A stretch of DNA of 64,000 nucleotides, taken from the NCBI RefSeq assembly GCF_006385785.1, contig NZ_VFSH01000002.1:121393-185392 (forward strand), given 5' to 3'. Source of the DNA: Streptococcus shenyangsis (GTDB lineage: Bacteria; Bacillota; Bacilli; Lactobacillales; Streptococcaceae). The position numbers and the translations under genes are program-made. A model generated the notes under the pieces. That model had not been told where the DNA came from, ran no database searches, and saw only the letters and a list, made by a program, of their open reading frames with translations. Positions 38,090 to 46,703 of the stretch are shown piece by piece. Each line of letters begins with the position of its first letter. The first letter of the stretch is position 1.

Positions 38090-39475
38090 CTACTTCACCT
38101 CCCCTTGGGTATTGCTACTCTGAGATGTGAGTAGTTGGGTAATTGTCACTTCTTTCACATGACTGAGCCCCTGACTAGTCATCTCAATCCAATAATCAAC
38201 CACAGAGATCAAAGGATCTAAACGATGGCTAATGATCAGAAAACTTCTTCCTTGATTTCTGTCCTCCACAATCCACTGACAAAAATAATGGCAAGCTCTA
38301 TCATCCAAACCTGCAAAAGGTTCATCTAGTAAAATCACAGAAGCCTTGCTGGTCAAGATGGTCAAGAGCTGAAGAATCTTTTGCTGACCACCACTTAATT
38401 GATAGGGACTCTTATCAAGCACCCGCTCCAGATCAAAATACCGTAAAGCTTGGAGAATACGCTGATTTCTTTCAGAATCAGGTCCGTCTAATTGAAGTTC
38501 CTCTCGCAGACTAACTCTGATAAACTGTTTCTCAGCTTCCTGAACAACACCCGTCAGGTCATGATACAAACTCTTTTTCTTTTTTAGAACCGAACCCTTC
38601 CAAGTAATGCGCCCCTTATACTTTTGAAATTGAAGAATGGAGCGAAAGAGGGTTGATTTCCCGACACCATTGTCACCCAAGATACAGGAAATTCCTTGAT
38701 AGAATGTAAAATCCGCAATTGAAAAGAGGGGACGCTTATCCAGCTCACAAGTCACACGCTCCATATGGAATAGTTTTGGGCTAGAAGCAACTTCCTTTGA
38801 AGCAACCTGTGTCATCTCAGAGGTAGGGATTTGAAACACTTCCCTTAGTTGTCCATCTCTTAGCTCCACCATACGGTCTATATAGGATTCATAGTCTGTT
38901 AAATCATGGTCACACAAAATAACTGTCTTACCATTAGAGGCCAATTCTTTTAGAATCTCCAAGATCTCTATCCTGCTCTTGCGGTCAATGGAAGCGAAGG
39001 GCTCATCCAAGAGATAGACCCTAGGATTCATAGCAAAGAGAACTGCCAGTGCAGCCTTTTGCTTTTCCCCACCTGATAAGTGATGAATGGGACGGTGCAA
39101 GATTGCCTTGCAGCGACATTGCTGGACTACCTCTGCTATTTTTGAATCAATTTCCTGAACGGGATGGCCGATATTCTCTAGGGTAAAAACCAGCTCCTCA
39201 AACAAGTTCTCCATGGTAAATTGATGATTGGGATTTTGAAATAGAATACCAACCGTCTGGACACGTTCGATGATAGAAAGCTGACTGACCTCGCTCCCAT
39301 TTATCAGGACTTGACCGCTATAGGGAAGAGAACTGACTTGGGCAATCATTTGAAAGAGACTAGATTTTCCAGATCCACTACTCCCAACTAACAAGGTAAA
39401 GGCTTGCGCATGAAAAGTAAAATCAATCGGTTCTGAAAAAATTGGGGACTGAATCTCCCGTAATTCCAGCCCCAT
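38090..39475 (-). CDS. ykoD: YkoD-type double ABC ATPase of the HMP/thiamine ECF transporter
   Basis: 461 aa with two ABC domains in one chain. Domain 1: Walker A LLVGSSGSGKSS near 30-40, signature LSGGEKQK near 138, Walker B VYLLDEPFASID. Domain 2: Walker A ILGDNGVGKST near 265, signature LSGGQQKIL near 365, Walker B VILLDEPFAGLDD. It supplies energy for YkoE-mediated uptake. It directly abuts ykoE (stop and start are adjacent). Confidence 0.93.
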   Translation of the reverse strand: MGLELREIQSPIFSEPIDFTFHAQAFTLLVGSSGSGKSSLFQMIAQVSSLPYSGQVLINGSEVSQLSIIERVQTVGILFQNPNHQFTMENLFEELVFTLENIGHPVQEIDSKIAEVVQQCRCKAILHRPIHHLSGGEKQKAALAVLFAMNPRVYLLDEPFASIDRKSRIEILEILKELASNGKTVILCDHDLTDYESYIDRMVELRDGQLREVFQIPTSEMTQVASKEVASSPKLFHMERVTCELDKRPLFSIADFTFYQGISCILGDNGVGKSTLFRSILQFQKYKGRITWKGSVLKKKKSLYHDLTGVVQEAEKQFIRVSLREELQLDGPDSERNQRILQALRYFDLERVLDKSPYQLSGGQQKILQLLTILTSKASVILLDEPFAGLDDRACHYFCQWIVEDRNQGRSFLIISHRLDPLISVVDYWIEMTSQGLSHVKEVTITQLLTSQSSNTQGEVK

Positions 39476-40036
39476 CTATGCTTTTCCTCCAGTTGCAAAC
39501 TGATGATAGAGTTTGACAATAGCACGAACCAAGATAGTACAGAAGAAAAAGACGGAAATAAAACGTACCACTAGCAAGGAAAGTACAAAAGGCACTGAAA
39601 AGGCGTAGTAACCTAATTTAATGTATTCATAGACAAAGCTAACAAGCGTAATCCCAATACTATTGGCAGTTAGAGAGAGCCAACTTTCATAGCGATTCTT
39701 GGTTACGATAAAACCAAGTTCACTTCCCAAACCTTGAACCAAGCCAGACAAAAGGGCACCTAGACCGAATTGGCTACCATAAAGGACTTCAGCAAGCGCA
39801 GCTAGCACTTCACCAATCGTTGCACTTCCTACTCTTGGAACAAAGATGGCCGCAATAGGCGCAGCCATACACCAGAGACCAAAGAGGATTTCATTGGCAA
39901 AGGCCTGCAAGCCAAGAGGGGCTAAAATCAGAGTGAGGATATCAAACAGATAACCTGAACCCACAAAAACGCCACCAAAAAAGATAGACAAGAAAGCAAG
40001 TAAGATAACATCTTTTAATTGCCATTTTTTCAACAT
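39476..40036 (-). CDS. ykoE: YkoE, S-component of the HMP/thiamine ECF transporter
   Basis: 186 aa with about five membrane segments; LKDVILLAFLSIFFGGVFVG and LFGLWCMAAPIAAIFVPRVG with GSELGFIVTKNR near 105-116 match the YkoE family. It binds the pyrimidine precursor (HMP) or thiamine. First gene of a seven-gene operon under a TPP riboswitch with a leader terminator. Confidence 0.93.
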   Translation of the reverse strand: MLKKWQLKDVILLAFLSIFFGGVFVGSGYLFDILTLILAPLGLQAFANEILFGLWCMAAPIAAIFVPRVGSATIGEVLAALAEVLYGSQFGLGALLSGLVQGLGSELGFIVTKNRYESWLSLTANSIGITLVSFVYEYIKLGYYAFSVPFVLSLLVVRFISVFFFCTILVRAIVKLYHQFATGGKA

Positions 40037-40123
40037 AAAAAACTCCTTTTTTTAAAGAAAAGTGGGGCATTCAAGGAGACCTACCTAAATGCTTTGTATC
40101 ACCTTCATCCAGTTTCGTAAAAG

Positions 40124-40158
40124 AAAAAAACTCTAATTACAATCAAGAATTAGAGTTC
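40124..40158 (-). terminator. Riboswitch-controlled terminator in the ykoE leader
   Basis: AACTCTAATT (40129-40138) pairs with AATTAGAGTT (40148-40157), followed on the minus strand by TTTTTTTC. It lies about 50 nt after the TPP aptamer, so ligand binding probably promotes termination. Confidence 0.88.
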
Positions 40159-40205
40159 AGCTTACAAGATTAGACCGTTCATTTCGACATACGAAAAAAA
40201 CGTTT

Positions 40206-40279
40206 CACATTTCCCTTCGACAGTCTTAACTGTATCAGGTTCAATGGGTATCATCTCAGCCTAAAGCACCCCAAATGTC
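40206..40279 (-). promoter_or_regulatory. TPP riboswitch upstream of ykoE
   Basis: On the minus strand GGGGTGCTTTAGGCTGAGAT, ACCCATTGAACCTGATACAG and CGAAGGGAAATG are the conserved THI-box segments. It controls ykoEDC-tenA-thiWME. Nearly identical to the aptamer at 43040-43114. The 40280-40496 remainder of the gap is AT-rich; no gene is seen in it. Confidence 0.95.
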
Positions 40280-40496
40280 TTTATTATTTAATTATATAAT
40301 TATTTTAACAAATGATTTATTCTAGTTCAAGAAATTGAACTGGAAATACAGCCTTGCACTCACAAAGATAGTAAGTCTTTCGTTTGCAAAAAACAAATGT
40401 CTTGTTTGATAGATTAGCCATTTGAGCTAAATCTGGGCATAGCTTTTTAGAAAAAAGAAAATCCTACTCCATCAGAATACAAGGAAAAATTGATAG

Positions 40497-41126
40497 CTAT
40501 TGTTCACTCATTTCCCGAACAGTTTTTTCTATATTTTTTGAATACGATATTGCTGAAATGATTGAAACACCATCCATATTGGTCTTCATAATGTCTTTAA
40601 TATGTTGCGTCTGTATCCCACCAATTGCAACTAAGGGCATTTGTGGCAATAGTTTTCTCATTAATTTAAGACCTTCATAACCTATAGCACCACCAGCATC
40701 ATCCTTTGACTGGGTATCAAATACAGGACCAACACCAACATAATCTACATATTCAACTTTTGATTGTTGAAATTCTTCCTCGTTTTTTATAGAAAGACCA
40801 ATTATTTTATCTGGCATCAATTTTCTAATTTCATCAACTCCAAGATCGTCTTGACCTACATGTACGCCATCAGCGTCAATTTCCATTGCCAAATCTATAT
40901 CATCATTAACAATAAACGGCACATTGTATTTTTTACAAAGATCCTGTAGTTTAATTGCTAATTTCACTTTTTCTTTACCTTCCAGGGCTCCCTCACCTTT
41001 TTCACGGAATTGAAATAAGGTTATACCACCTTTTAAAGCTTCCTCAACGACTGTATATAAATCTTTTCCTTTGCAAGTAGTCGTTCCACAAATAAAATAT
41101 AGTTTTAGTAATTCTTTATGAAACAT
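40497..41126 (-). CDS. thiE: Thiamine-phosphate synthase ThiE (copy 1)
   Basis: 209 aa with standard family motifs: LYFICGTTTCKG, LFQFREKGEGAL near 36-47, VPFIVNDDIDLAMEIDADGVHVGQDDLGVD near 70-99 (residues named by their positions), GPVFDTQSKDDAG and VAIGGIQ. Same reaction as the copy at 34778-35410, but markedly different in sequence and more AT-rich, which suggests a separate origin. One base separates it from thiM. No terminator is evident after it. Confidence 0.93.
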   Translation of the reverse strand: MFHKELLKLYFICGTTTCKGKDLYTVVEEALKGGITLFQFREKGEGALEGKEKVKLAIKLQDLCKKYNVPFIVNDDIDLAMEIDADGVHVGQDDLGVDEIRKLMPDKIIGLSIKNEEEFQQSKVEYVDYVGVGPVFDTQSKDDAGGAIGYEGLKLMRKLLPQMPLVAIGGIQTQHIKDIMKTNMDGVSIISAISYSKNIEKTVREMSEQ

Positions 41127-41127
41127 C

Positions 41128-41910
41128 TTACTTCACTCTTTTGAATTCCTTTACATCTTCATCTGTAATCTCATATAAAGCATTTATAAATTCAACTTTA
41201 AATGTTCCAGGAAGATGTCCATTTGGACGTTTTTCTGCCATTTCTCCAGCGATATTGTAAACCAACATTGCTGTTTCTAGTGATTTCAATTCTTGACCTT
41301 TTTCAAGTCCGATAAAGCTTGCTACTACAGCACCTAATAAGCATCCTGTCCCAATAACTTTTGGCATCATGGCACTACCATTATGAATCGTTACCACTTC
41401 TCCATTTACCGCAATAGCATCCACTTCACCTGTTACTATTATAGGAATATTGAACTTCTCATTTGCTGCTAGAGCAATTTCGTCAATATTATCTACACCT
41501 GCACTATCTACTCCTTTAGATGCCACATTTATTCCTACTAAAGAGGCAATCTCGCCAGCATTTCCCCTAATCGCTGCGAGCTTGTAATTATTTATTAAAT
41601 CTTCGGATACTTTTTTTCTATAAGATCCTGCTCCACAAGCTACAGGATCTAAAACTGCTGGGACATTATATTTCTCTGCAATTTTCAGAGCAGCTTGGTA
41701 TAATTTCCAATTTTCATCTGTCAATGTTCCTATGTTTATTAATAAACCACCAGCATACTTTAACAAATCCTCTAAATCTGCAGGAAACTCACTCATGGCT
41801 GGTGATGCACCCAGTGCTACTAATCCATTTGCTGTGAAATTTTTTACTACATCATTGGTTATGCAAATGACCAAAGGTGTTTTTTCTTTTAATAATTTTA
41901 AACTTGTCAT
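41128..41910 (-). CDS. thiM: Hydroxyethylthiazole kinase ThiM (copy 1), Cys form
   Basis: 260 aa. [20 protein letters not shown] at the start, [18 protein letters not shown] near 84-101, and the catalytic loop [16 protein letters not shown] near 190-205 with the Cys usual for ThiM. AT-rich compared with the other thiamine genes. It is preceded by AAGGAAGG and by a BOX element that separates it from tenA; the upstream TPP riboswitch before tenA probably governs all three genes. Confidence 0.93.
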   Translation of the reverse strand: MTSLKLLKEKTPLVICITNDVVKNFTANGLVALGASPAMSEFPADLEDLLKYAGGLLINIGTLTDENWKLYQAALKIAEKYNVPAVLDPVACGAGSYRKKVSEDLINNYKLAAIRGNAGEIASLVGINVASKGVDSAGVDNIDEIALAANEKFNIPIIVTGEVDAIAVNGEVVTIHNGSAMMPKVIGTGCLLGAVVASFIGLEKGQELKSLETAMLVYNIAGEMAEKRPNGHLPGTFKVEFINALYEITDEDVKEFKRVK

Positions 41911-42005
41911 ATTGAAATCCTTCCTTTTTCACTTTATACGATCTACTGATTTCGATTTATCTCTATCTTTCGTTAAGAAATTTTTCAGTTACATTGAATG
42001 ATTTA

Positions 42006-42109
42006 TGCTCAATGAAAATCAAAGAGCAAACTAGGAAGCTAGCCGCAGGCTGTACTTGAGTACGGCAAGGTGAAGCTGACGTGGTTTGAATTTGATTTTC
42101 GAAGAGAAT
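42006..42109 (-). repeat. Short BOX element between tenA and thiM
   Basis: On the minus strand ATTCTCTTCGAAAATCAAAT ... CCACGTCAGC ... boxC end TTTGATTTTCATTGAGCAT. About 104 bp. It sits inside the tenA-thiM-thiE unit. Confidence 0.88.
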
Positions 42110-42144
42110 TACCTCATCAAATTTGTAAATATCCTAAACTTTCT

Positions 42145-42813
42145 CTAGGCGTCATAGCCAATATCAAAAAAGGCTAATTCCAAACCAACCGCTTGATTCC
42201 AGCGTTCCTGAAGTTCTGTCAAATCTTCTCGATCTTTTCCGACACGATTGAGTTCATCAACCAGAAATTGAACCCACTCTGTAAAGAAAGAACCTCTGTG
42301 GAGATTGATCCATTCCGAATGAATATAGGATTCAGGTAGAGCCAAATCTTTAGAACCCCAGTCTAAATAGAGACCTTCTGCAATGACCAACATGACCAAA
42401 AGATGAGCATAGTCTGATGAAGCCACTGCCGAATACATAAGATCCTGAAAGGCTTTTGTTACAGGGTGCAAGTCCGCTTCTAGATAGTCATTCTCAGATA
42501 CTTTTAACTCTTTGAAAGCCTTTTGGAAATAACCATCTTCGTCTGCTTCAAGAAAGCCTAGTTGCTTGGCAAAACGAAGCTTGGATTCAAGCTGGTCTGC
42601 GTGGGCTACACAGGCGCCCAGCATGGATAAGAAAGCATCAAAGAAGTGATAATCTTGAATTAGGTAGTCTTTTAAGACCTTATTCTCAATTGTCCCCGCA
42701 AAAAGTTCCTGAACAAAACGGTGATTGATTGCAGCCTGCCAATCCTTCTGACTGCTTTTTAATAATTCTCCGACAGTCAAACCTGGCTCAAATGCATAGT
42801 CTTGTGTTTCCAT
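42145..42813 (-). CDS. tenA: TenA family protein lacking the catalytic Cys (copy 1, TenA_E-like)
   Basis: 222 aa. FEPGLTVGELLKSSQKDWQA and FVQELFAGTIENKVLKDYLI (about residues 7-52) and DYHFFDAFLSML fit the TenA fold. The segment LVIAEGLYLDWG, near 140-151, aligns with LLPCPWLYHDIG of the other copy and has no cysteine but a glutamate, as in the TenA_E subgroup. Such enzymes act on amino-HMP derivatives. It is the first gene after a TPP riboswitch and likely the head of tenA-thiM-thiE. Confidence 0.9.
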   Translation of the reverse strand: METQDYAFEPGLTVGELLKSSQKDWQAAINHRFVQELFAGTIENKVLKDYLIQDYHFFDAFLSMLGACVAHADQLESKLRFAKQLGFLEADEDGYFQKAFKELKVSENDYLEADLHPVTKAFQDLMYSAVASSDYAHLLVMLVIAEGLYLDWGSKDLALPESYIHSEWINLHRGSFFTEWVQFLVDELNRVGKDREDLTELQERWNQAVGLELAFFDIGYDA

Positions 42814-42956
42814 ATTTATTTTTCCTCTCTTTACTCGTTCGTAATCAACAAAACACCAAGAAAATCCTAGTTTTACTTGACTTTTTTAAAGAAAATCAAG
42901 GGCTTCAAGAAGAGCTACCTAAACGCTTGGCCTCAAAGCTGTCAGCTATTAATGAA

Positions 42957-42993
42957 CAAAAAACTCCAATTACATATAGGAACTGGAGTTTAG
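42957..42993 (-). terminator. Riboswitch-controlled terminator in the tenA leader
   Basis: AAACTCCAGTT pairs with AATTGGAGTTT (one wobble) around a nine-base loop, followed by TTTT on the minus strand, about 50 nt after the aptamer. Confidence 0.88.
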
Positions 42994-43039
42994 CTTACAA
43001 GATTAGACCGTTCATTTCGACATACGAAAAAACATTTCA

Positions 43040-43114
43040 CATTTCCCTTCGCCAGTCTTAACTGTATCAGGTTCAATGGGTATCATCTCAGCCTAAAGCA
43101 CCCCAAATGTCTTT
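43040..43114 (-). promoter_or_regulatory. TPP riboswitch upstream of tenA-thiM-thiE
   Basis: Same THI-box segments on the minus strand: GGGGTGCTTTAGGCTGAGAT, ACCCATTGAACCTGATACAG, CGAAGGGAAATG. The gap 42814-43263 holds this leader plus the lctO terminator. Confidence 0.95.
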
Positions 43115-43225
43115 ATTATTTAATTACTGCACCAGTATAGCAAAAAATGAAAGCCCTAGCAAGATATTTGACTGAAAAATATATTTATATAGTTTTAAAT
43201 AGCGATTTATTCTTCCTATAGACGA

Positions 43226-43252
43226 AGAAAAACCTCCACATTCAGTGGAGGC
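43226..43252 (-). terminator. Terminator of lctO
   Basis: CCTCCAC-TGAAT-GTGGAGG, then TTTTTC on the minus strand. Confidence 0.9.
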
Positions 43253-43263
43253 AAGCTGTTTTA

Positions 43264-44400
43264 TTAATACAATTTTAAGTCACGAGGGTCAACTGGGAAG
43301 GTTGGGTTATATGGGTTGTGACGGAGTTTGAAATGTTTGACATCTTCAATGGTCTGAGTTCCAGACAATTGCATGACTGTCTTCAATTCTGCATTCAAGT
43401 GTTCAAAGACTTGACGTACACCGACACTACCACCGAGAGCCAAGCCATAGATAACAGGGCGACCAATAGCTACCAAGTCTGCTCCTGAGGCCAAGGCTTT
43501 AAAGACGTGTTGACCACGACGAACACCAGAGTCAAAGACGATTGGTACACGTTTGTCAACTGCTTCTGCTACTTCTTGAAGTGAGTCAAAGGCAGCTGGT
43601 CCACCGTCGATTTGGCGACCACCGTGGTTGGTTACCCAGATACCAGAAGCTCCCGCAGCAAGCGAACGTTCAACGTCCTCACGGCATTGTGGTCCTTTGA
43701 CATACACAGGAAGTCCTGAGTATTCAGCGATAAATTCTACATCACGTGGAGACAAGCGTTGTTTAGCTGATTTGTAAACAAAGTCCATTGATTTTCCAGC
43801 ACCTTCTGGCAGATATTCCTCAACAATCGGCATACCAACTGGGAAGACAAAACCATTACGCTTGTCCACCTCACGATTGCCTCCTACAGTCGCATCTGCC
43901 GTCAAGACAATCGCTTTATACCCTTCAGCCTTCACACGGTCCATGATATGGCGGTTAATTCCATCATCTTTACTAAAGTAAAATTGGAACCAGTGAGGTG
44001 TCCCTTGAAGGGCTTCTGTAATTTCTGGAAGATCTACAGTAGAGTAAGAGCTAGTTGTATAAAGCGAACCGAACTCATGCACACCACGCGCAGTCGCCAC
44101 TTCACCCTGTTCGTTTGCCAATTTATGGGCCGCAACAGGCGCCATAATGATTGGTGAAGACAATTTTTCACCTGCAAATTCAATCTCTGTACTTGGATTT
44201 TCAACACCACAAAGCGTATGCGGAACGATGAGTTTGTGGTTAAAGGCGCGGATATTCTCTCTTAAAGTGAAAGTATCTTCTGCTCCACTAGCGATATAGC
44301 CAAATGCTGCTTTAGGAATAACTTGTTGCGCCATTGGCTCCAAATCATAGGTATTGATGAAATCTACAGGACCTTCTGCATTGCTTGTTTTGTATGACAT
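43264..44400 (-). CDS. lctO: L-lactate oxidase
   Basis: 378 aa FMN-dependent alpha-hydroxyacid oxidase. FGYIASGAEDTFTLREN near 33-49, the FMN-binding VLTADATVGGNREVDKRNGF near 170-189 and the catalytic VTNHGGRQIDGGPAAFDSL near 255-273. It oxidises L-lactate to pyruvate with release of hydrogen peroxide, refilling pyruvate for SpxB. Monocistronic with a palindromic cre-like site 18 nt upstream of the ATG. Confidence 0.95.
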   Translation of the reverse strand: MSYKTSNAEGPVDFINTYDLEPMAQQVIPKAAFGYIASGAEDTFTLRENIRAFNHKLIVPHTLCGVENPSTEIEFAGEKLSSPIIMAPVAAHKLANEQGEVATARGVHEFGSLYTTSSYSTVDLPEITEALQGTPHWFQFYFSKDDGINRHIMDRVKAEGYKAIVLTADATVGGNREVDKRNGFVFPVGMPIVEEYLPEGAGKSMDFVYKSAKQRLSPRDVEFIAEYSGLPVYVKGPQCREDVERSLAAGASGIWVTNHGGRQIDGGPAAFDSLQEVAEAVDKRVPIVFDSGVRRGQHVFKALASGADLVAIGRPVIYGLALGGSVGVRQVFEHLNAELKTVMQLSGTQTIEDVKHFKLRHNPYNPTFPVDPRDLKLY

Positions 44401-44417
44401 AAAATGCCCTCCTTAAT

Positions 44418-44433
44418 AAGTAAGCGTTTACTT
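44418..44433. promoter_or_regulatory. cre-like palindrome in the lctO leader
   Basis: AAGTAAGCGTTTACTT, close to the CcpA cre consensus, immediately upstream of the lctO ribosome-binding site. Confidence 0.6.
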
Positions 44434-44576
44434 TGTATATTACAAAGATATTTTAACTCTTTTTTCAAAATTTTTCAAATATTTTGTTTGGAAATTTCAG
44501 AAATTTTATTTCTATGATAAAAAATCCTTATAAGGTCAATAAAAAATAGATATTATCCAAAGAAGATTTTAAGTGC

Positions 44577-44582
44577 TACAAT
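44577..44582 (+). promoter_or_regulatory. -10 of the amino acid ABC transporter operon
   Basis: Extended -10 TGCTACAAT (hexamer TACAAT). A weak CodY-like sequence AAATTTCAGAAATTT (44492-44506) lies about 70 bp upstream. Confidence 0.5.
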
Positions 44583-44615
44583 AACTGTATTATTTCTAGA
44601 TGGGAGGTTCTAGTT

Positions 44616-45296
44616 TTGGATTGGTCCATTGTTGAACAATATCTACCACTATATCAAAAGGCATTTCTTCTGACCTTACATATTGCATTTTGGGGGATTC
44701 TGGGATCCTTTCTGCTCGGTTTAATCGTTAGTATCATCCGACATTATCGAATCCCTGTTTTGGCGCAAGTAGCGACAGCCTACATTGAATTGTCACGCAA
44801 CACGCCCCTTTTGATTCAACTCTTCTTTCTCTATTTCGGACTTCCCCGAATAGGGATTGTGCTATCTTCGGAAGTCTGTGCCACTTTAGGACTGGTCTTT
44901 TTAGGTGGTTCCTACATGGCGGAATCCTTCCGAAGTGGACTAGAAGCTGTCAGTCAAACCCAGCATGAAATTGGTTTAGCCATCGGGCTTACTCCATTTC
45001 AGGTTTTTCGCTATGTGGTTCTGCCGCAAGCAACAGCAGTTGCCCTACCGTCTTTTAGTGCCAATGTCATTTTCCTCATCAAGGAAACCTCTGTTTTCTC
45101 AGCAGTGGCTTTGGCCGATCTCATGTACGTCGCCAAGGACTTGATTGGGCTCTACTATGAGACAGATATTGCGCTGGCTATGTTGGTAATTGCTTACCTG
45201 ATCATGCTGCTACCTATCTCACTGGTCTTTAGCTGGATAGAAAGGAGGCTCCGCCATGCAGTATTCGGGAATCCAAGTACTCTTTCAGGGAAATAA
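44616..45296 (+). CDS. Polar amino acid ABC transporter permease 1
   Basis: 226 aa, HisM/GlnP type. It starts at TTG 44616 with GGGAGG 8 nt before. Membrane segments near 15-40, 60-85, 90-110 and 185-210. The EAA loop QTQHEIGLAIGLTPFQVFRYVVLPQA near 120-145 contacts the ATPase. First gene of a four-gene operon; it overlaps the next permease by 41 nt. Confidence 0.92.
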   Translation: MDWSIVEQYLPLYQKAFLLTLHIAFWGILGSFLLGLIVSIIRHYRIPVLAQVATAYIELSRNTPLLIQLFFLYFGLPRIGIVLSSEVCATLGLVFLGGSYMAESFRSGLEAVSQTQHEIGLAIGLTPFQVFRYVVLPQATAVALPSFSANVIFLIKETSVFSAVALADLMYVAKDLIGLYYETDIALAMLVIAYLIMLLPISLVFSWIERRLRHAVFGNPSTLSGK

Positions 45297-45933
45297 TCTC
45301 TTGAGAATCGTACAGGGACTGGGCGTTACGATTGGAATATCCATCCTGTCTGTCCTCTTATCCATGATGTTCGGAACAGTCATGGGAATCATCATGACCT
45401 CCCATTCTAAAATCGTACGATTTTTGACACGATTTTATCTGGAATTCATCCGTATCATGCCCCAGTTGGTGCTACTTTTTATCGTTTACTTTGGCCTGGC
45501 TCGAAACTTTAATATTAATATCTCAGGTGAAACTTCTGCTATTATCGTTTTTACCCTCTGGGGAACAGCTGAAATGGGAGACTTGGTACGTGGAGCTATC
45601 ACTTCCCTCTCTAAGCATCAGTTTGAAAGTGGACAGGCGCTCGGCTTGACCAATGTTCAACTTTACTACCACATCATCATCCCACAGGTCTTGAGAAGAT
45701 TGCTTCCACAAGCCATTAACCTTGTCACTCGGATGATCAAAACCACTTCCTTGGTTGTCTTGATTGGGGTAGTTGAAGTGACCAAGGTTGGACAGCAAAT
45801 CATCGATAGCAATCGCCTGACCATCCCAACCGCTTCCTTCTGGATTTATGGAACCATTCTTGTCTTGTATTTCGCAGTCTGCTTTCCTATTTCCAAACTA
45901 TCCACTCACCTAGAAAAACATTGGAGGAACTAA
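45256..45933 (+). CDS. Polar amino acid ABC transporter permease 2
   Basis: 225 aa HisM/GlnP-type permease with the EAA loop SKHQFESGQALGLTNVQLYY near 117-136 and four or five membrane segments. It pairs with the preceding permease. Start ATG 45256 with AAAGGAGG upstream, inside the end of the first permease; stop directly abuts the ATPase start. Confidence 0.92.
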   Translation: MQYSGIQVLFQGNNLLRIVQGLGVTIGISILSVLLSMMFGTVMGIIMTSHSKIVRFLTRFYLEFIRIMPQLVLLFIVYFGLARNFNINISGETSAIIVFTLWGTAEMGDLVRGAITSLSKHQFESGQALGLTNVQLYYHIIIPQVLRRLLPQAINLVTRMIKTTSLVVLIGVVEVTKVGQQIIDSNRLTIPTASFWIYGTILVLYFAVCFPISKLSTHLEKHWRN

Positions 45934-46692
45934 ATGTCTGAAACTATCTTAGAAATCAAGGAACTAAAAAAATCCTTCGGAGACAATCCCATCCTCCAAG
46001 GTCTATCTCTACAAATCAATAAAGGGGAAGTTGTCGTCATCCTAGGGCCATCTGGTTGTGGGAAAAGTACCCTCCTTCGTTGCCTCAATGGCTTAGAAAG
46101 TATTCAAGGTGGAGATATCCTGCTGGATGGTCAGTCTATCGTTGAAAATAAAAAAGATTTTCACCTAGTTCGCCAAAAGATTGGCATGGTCTTTCAAAGT
46201 TATGAACTCTTCCCTCACTTGGATGTCCTTCAAAACCTCATCCTAGGCCCTATCAAGGCTCAAGGGAGAGACAAGAAAGAAGTCACTGAAGAAGCTTTGA
46301 AACTACTAGAACGAGTCGGTTTACTAGATAAACAACATAGCTTTGCTCGCCAGTTATCTGGTGGACAAAAGCAACGGGTTGCAATTGTCCGTGCCCTGCT
46401 CATGCATCCAGAAATTATCCTCTTTGACGAAGTGACTGCTTCGCTGGATCCAGAAATGGTGCGTGAGGTGCTGGAACTTATCAATGATTTGGCTCAAGAA
46501 GGCCGTACCATGATTCTGGTAACCCATGAAATGCAGTTTACCCAAGCAATTGCCGATCGCATCATCTTCCTTGACCAAGGGAAGATTGCTGAAGAAGGAA
46601 CTGCTCAAGAATTCTTCACAAATCCACAAACCAAACGAGCACAAGAATTTTTAAACGTCTTTGACTTTAGCCAATTTGGCTCATATCTATAA
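45934..46692 (+). CDS. Polar amino acid ABC transporter ATP-binding protein
   Basis: 252 aa GlnQ-like ABC ATPase: Walker A GPSGCGKST near 38-46, Q-loop MVFQSYELFPHLDVL, signature LSGGQKQR near 147 and Walker B ILFDEVTASLDPE near 166. It powers the two permeases. The substrate class is inferred from the whole operon. Confidence 0.93.
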   Translation: MSETILEIKELKKSFGDNPILQGLSLQINKGEVVVILGPSGCGKSTLLRCLNGLESIQGGDILLDGQSIVENKKDFHLVRQKIGMVFQSYELFPHLDVLQNLILGPIKAQGRDKKEVTEEALKLLERVGLLDKQHSFARQLSGGQKQRVAIVRALLMHPEIILFDEVTASLDPEMVREVLELINDLAQEGRTMILVTHEMQFTQAIADRIIFLDQGKIAEEGTAQEFFTNPQTKRAQEFLNVFDFSQFGSYL

Positions 46693-46703
46693 AGGAGATT
46701 CTT

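Noticed and set aside
40280..40496. A small gene in the gap between the ykoE leader and thiE
   Set aside because: The stretch is AT-rich with stops in all frames and only a short hairpin (AGTTCAAGAAATTGAACT); no coding signal.
44492..44506. A second CodY box before the amino acid ABC operon (AAATTTCAGAAATTT)
   Set aside because: 13 of 15 matches in a very AT-rich stretch about 70 bp upstream of the -10; too weak to list as a site.
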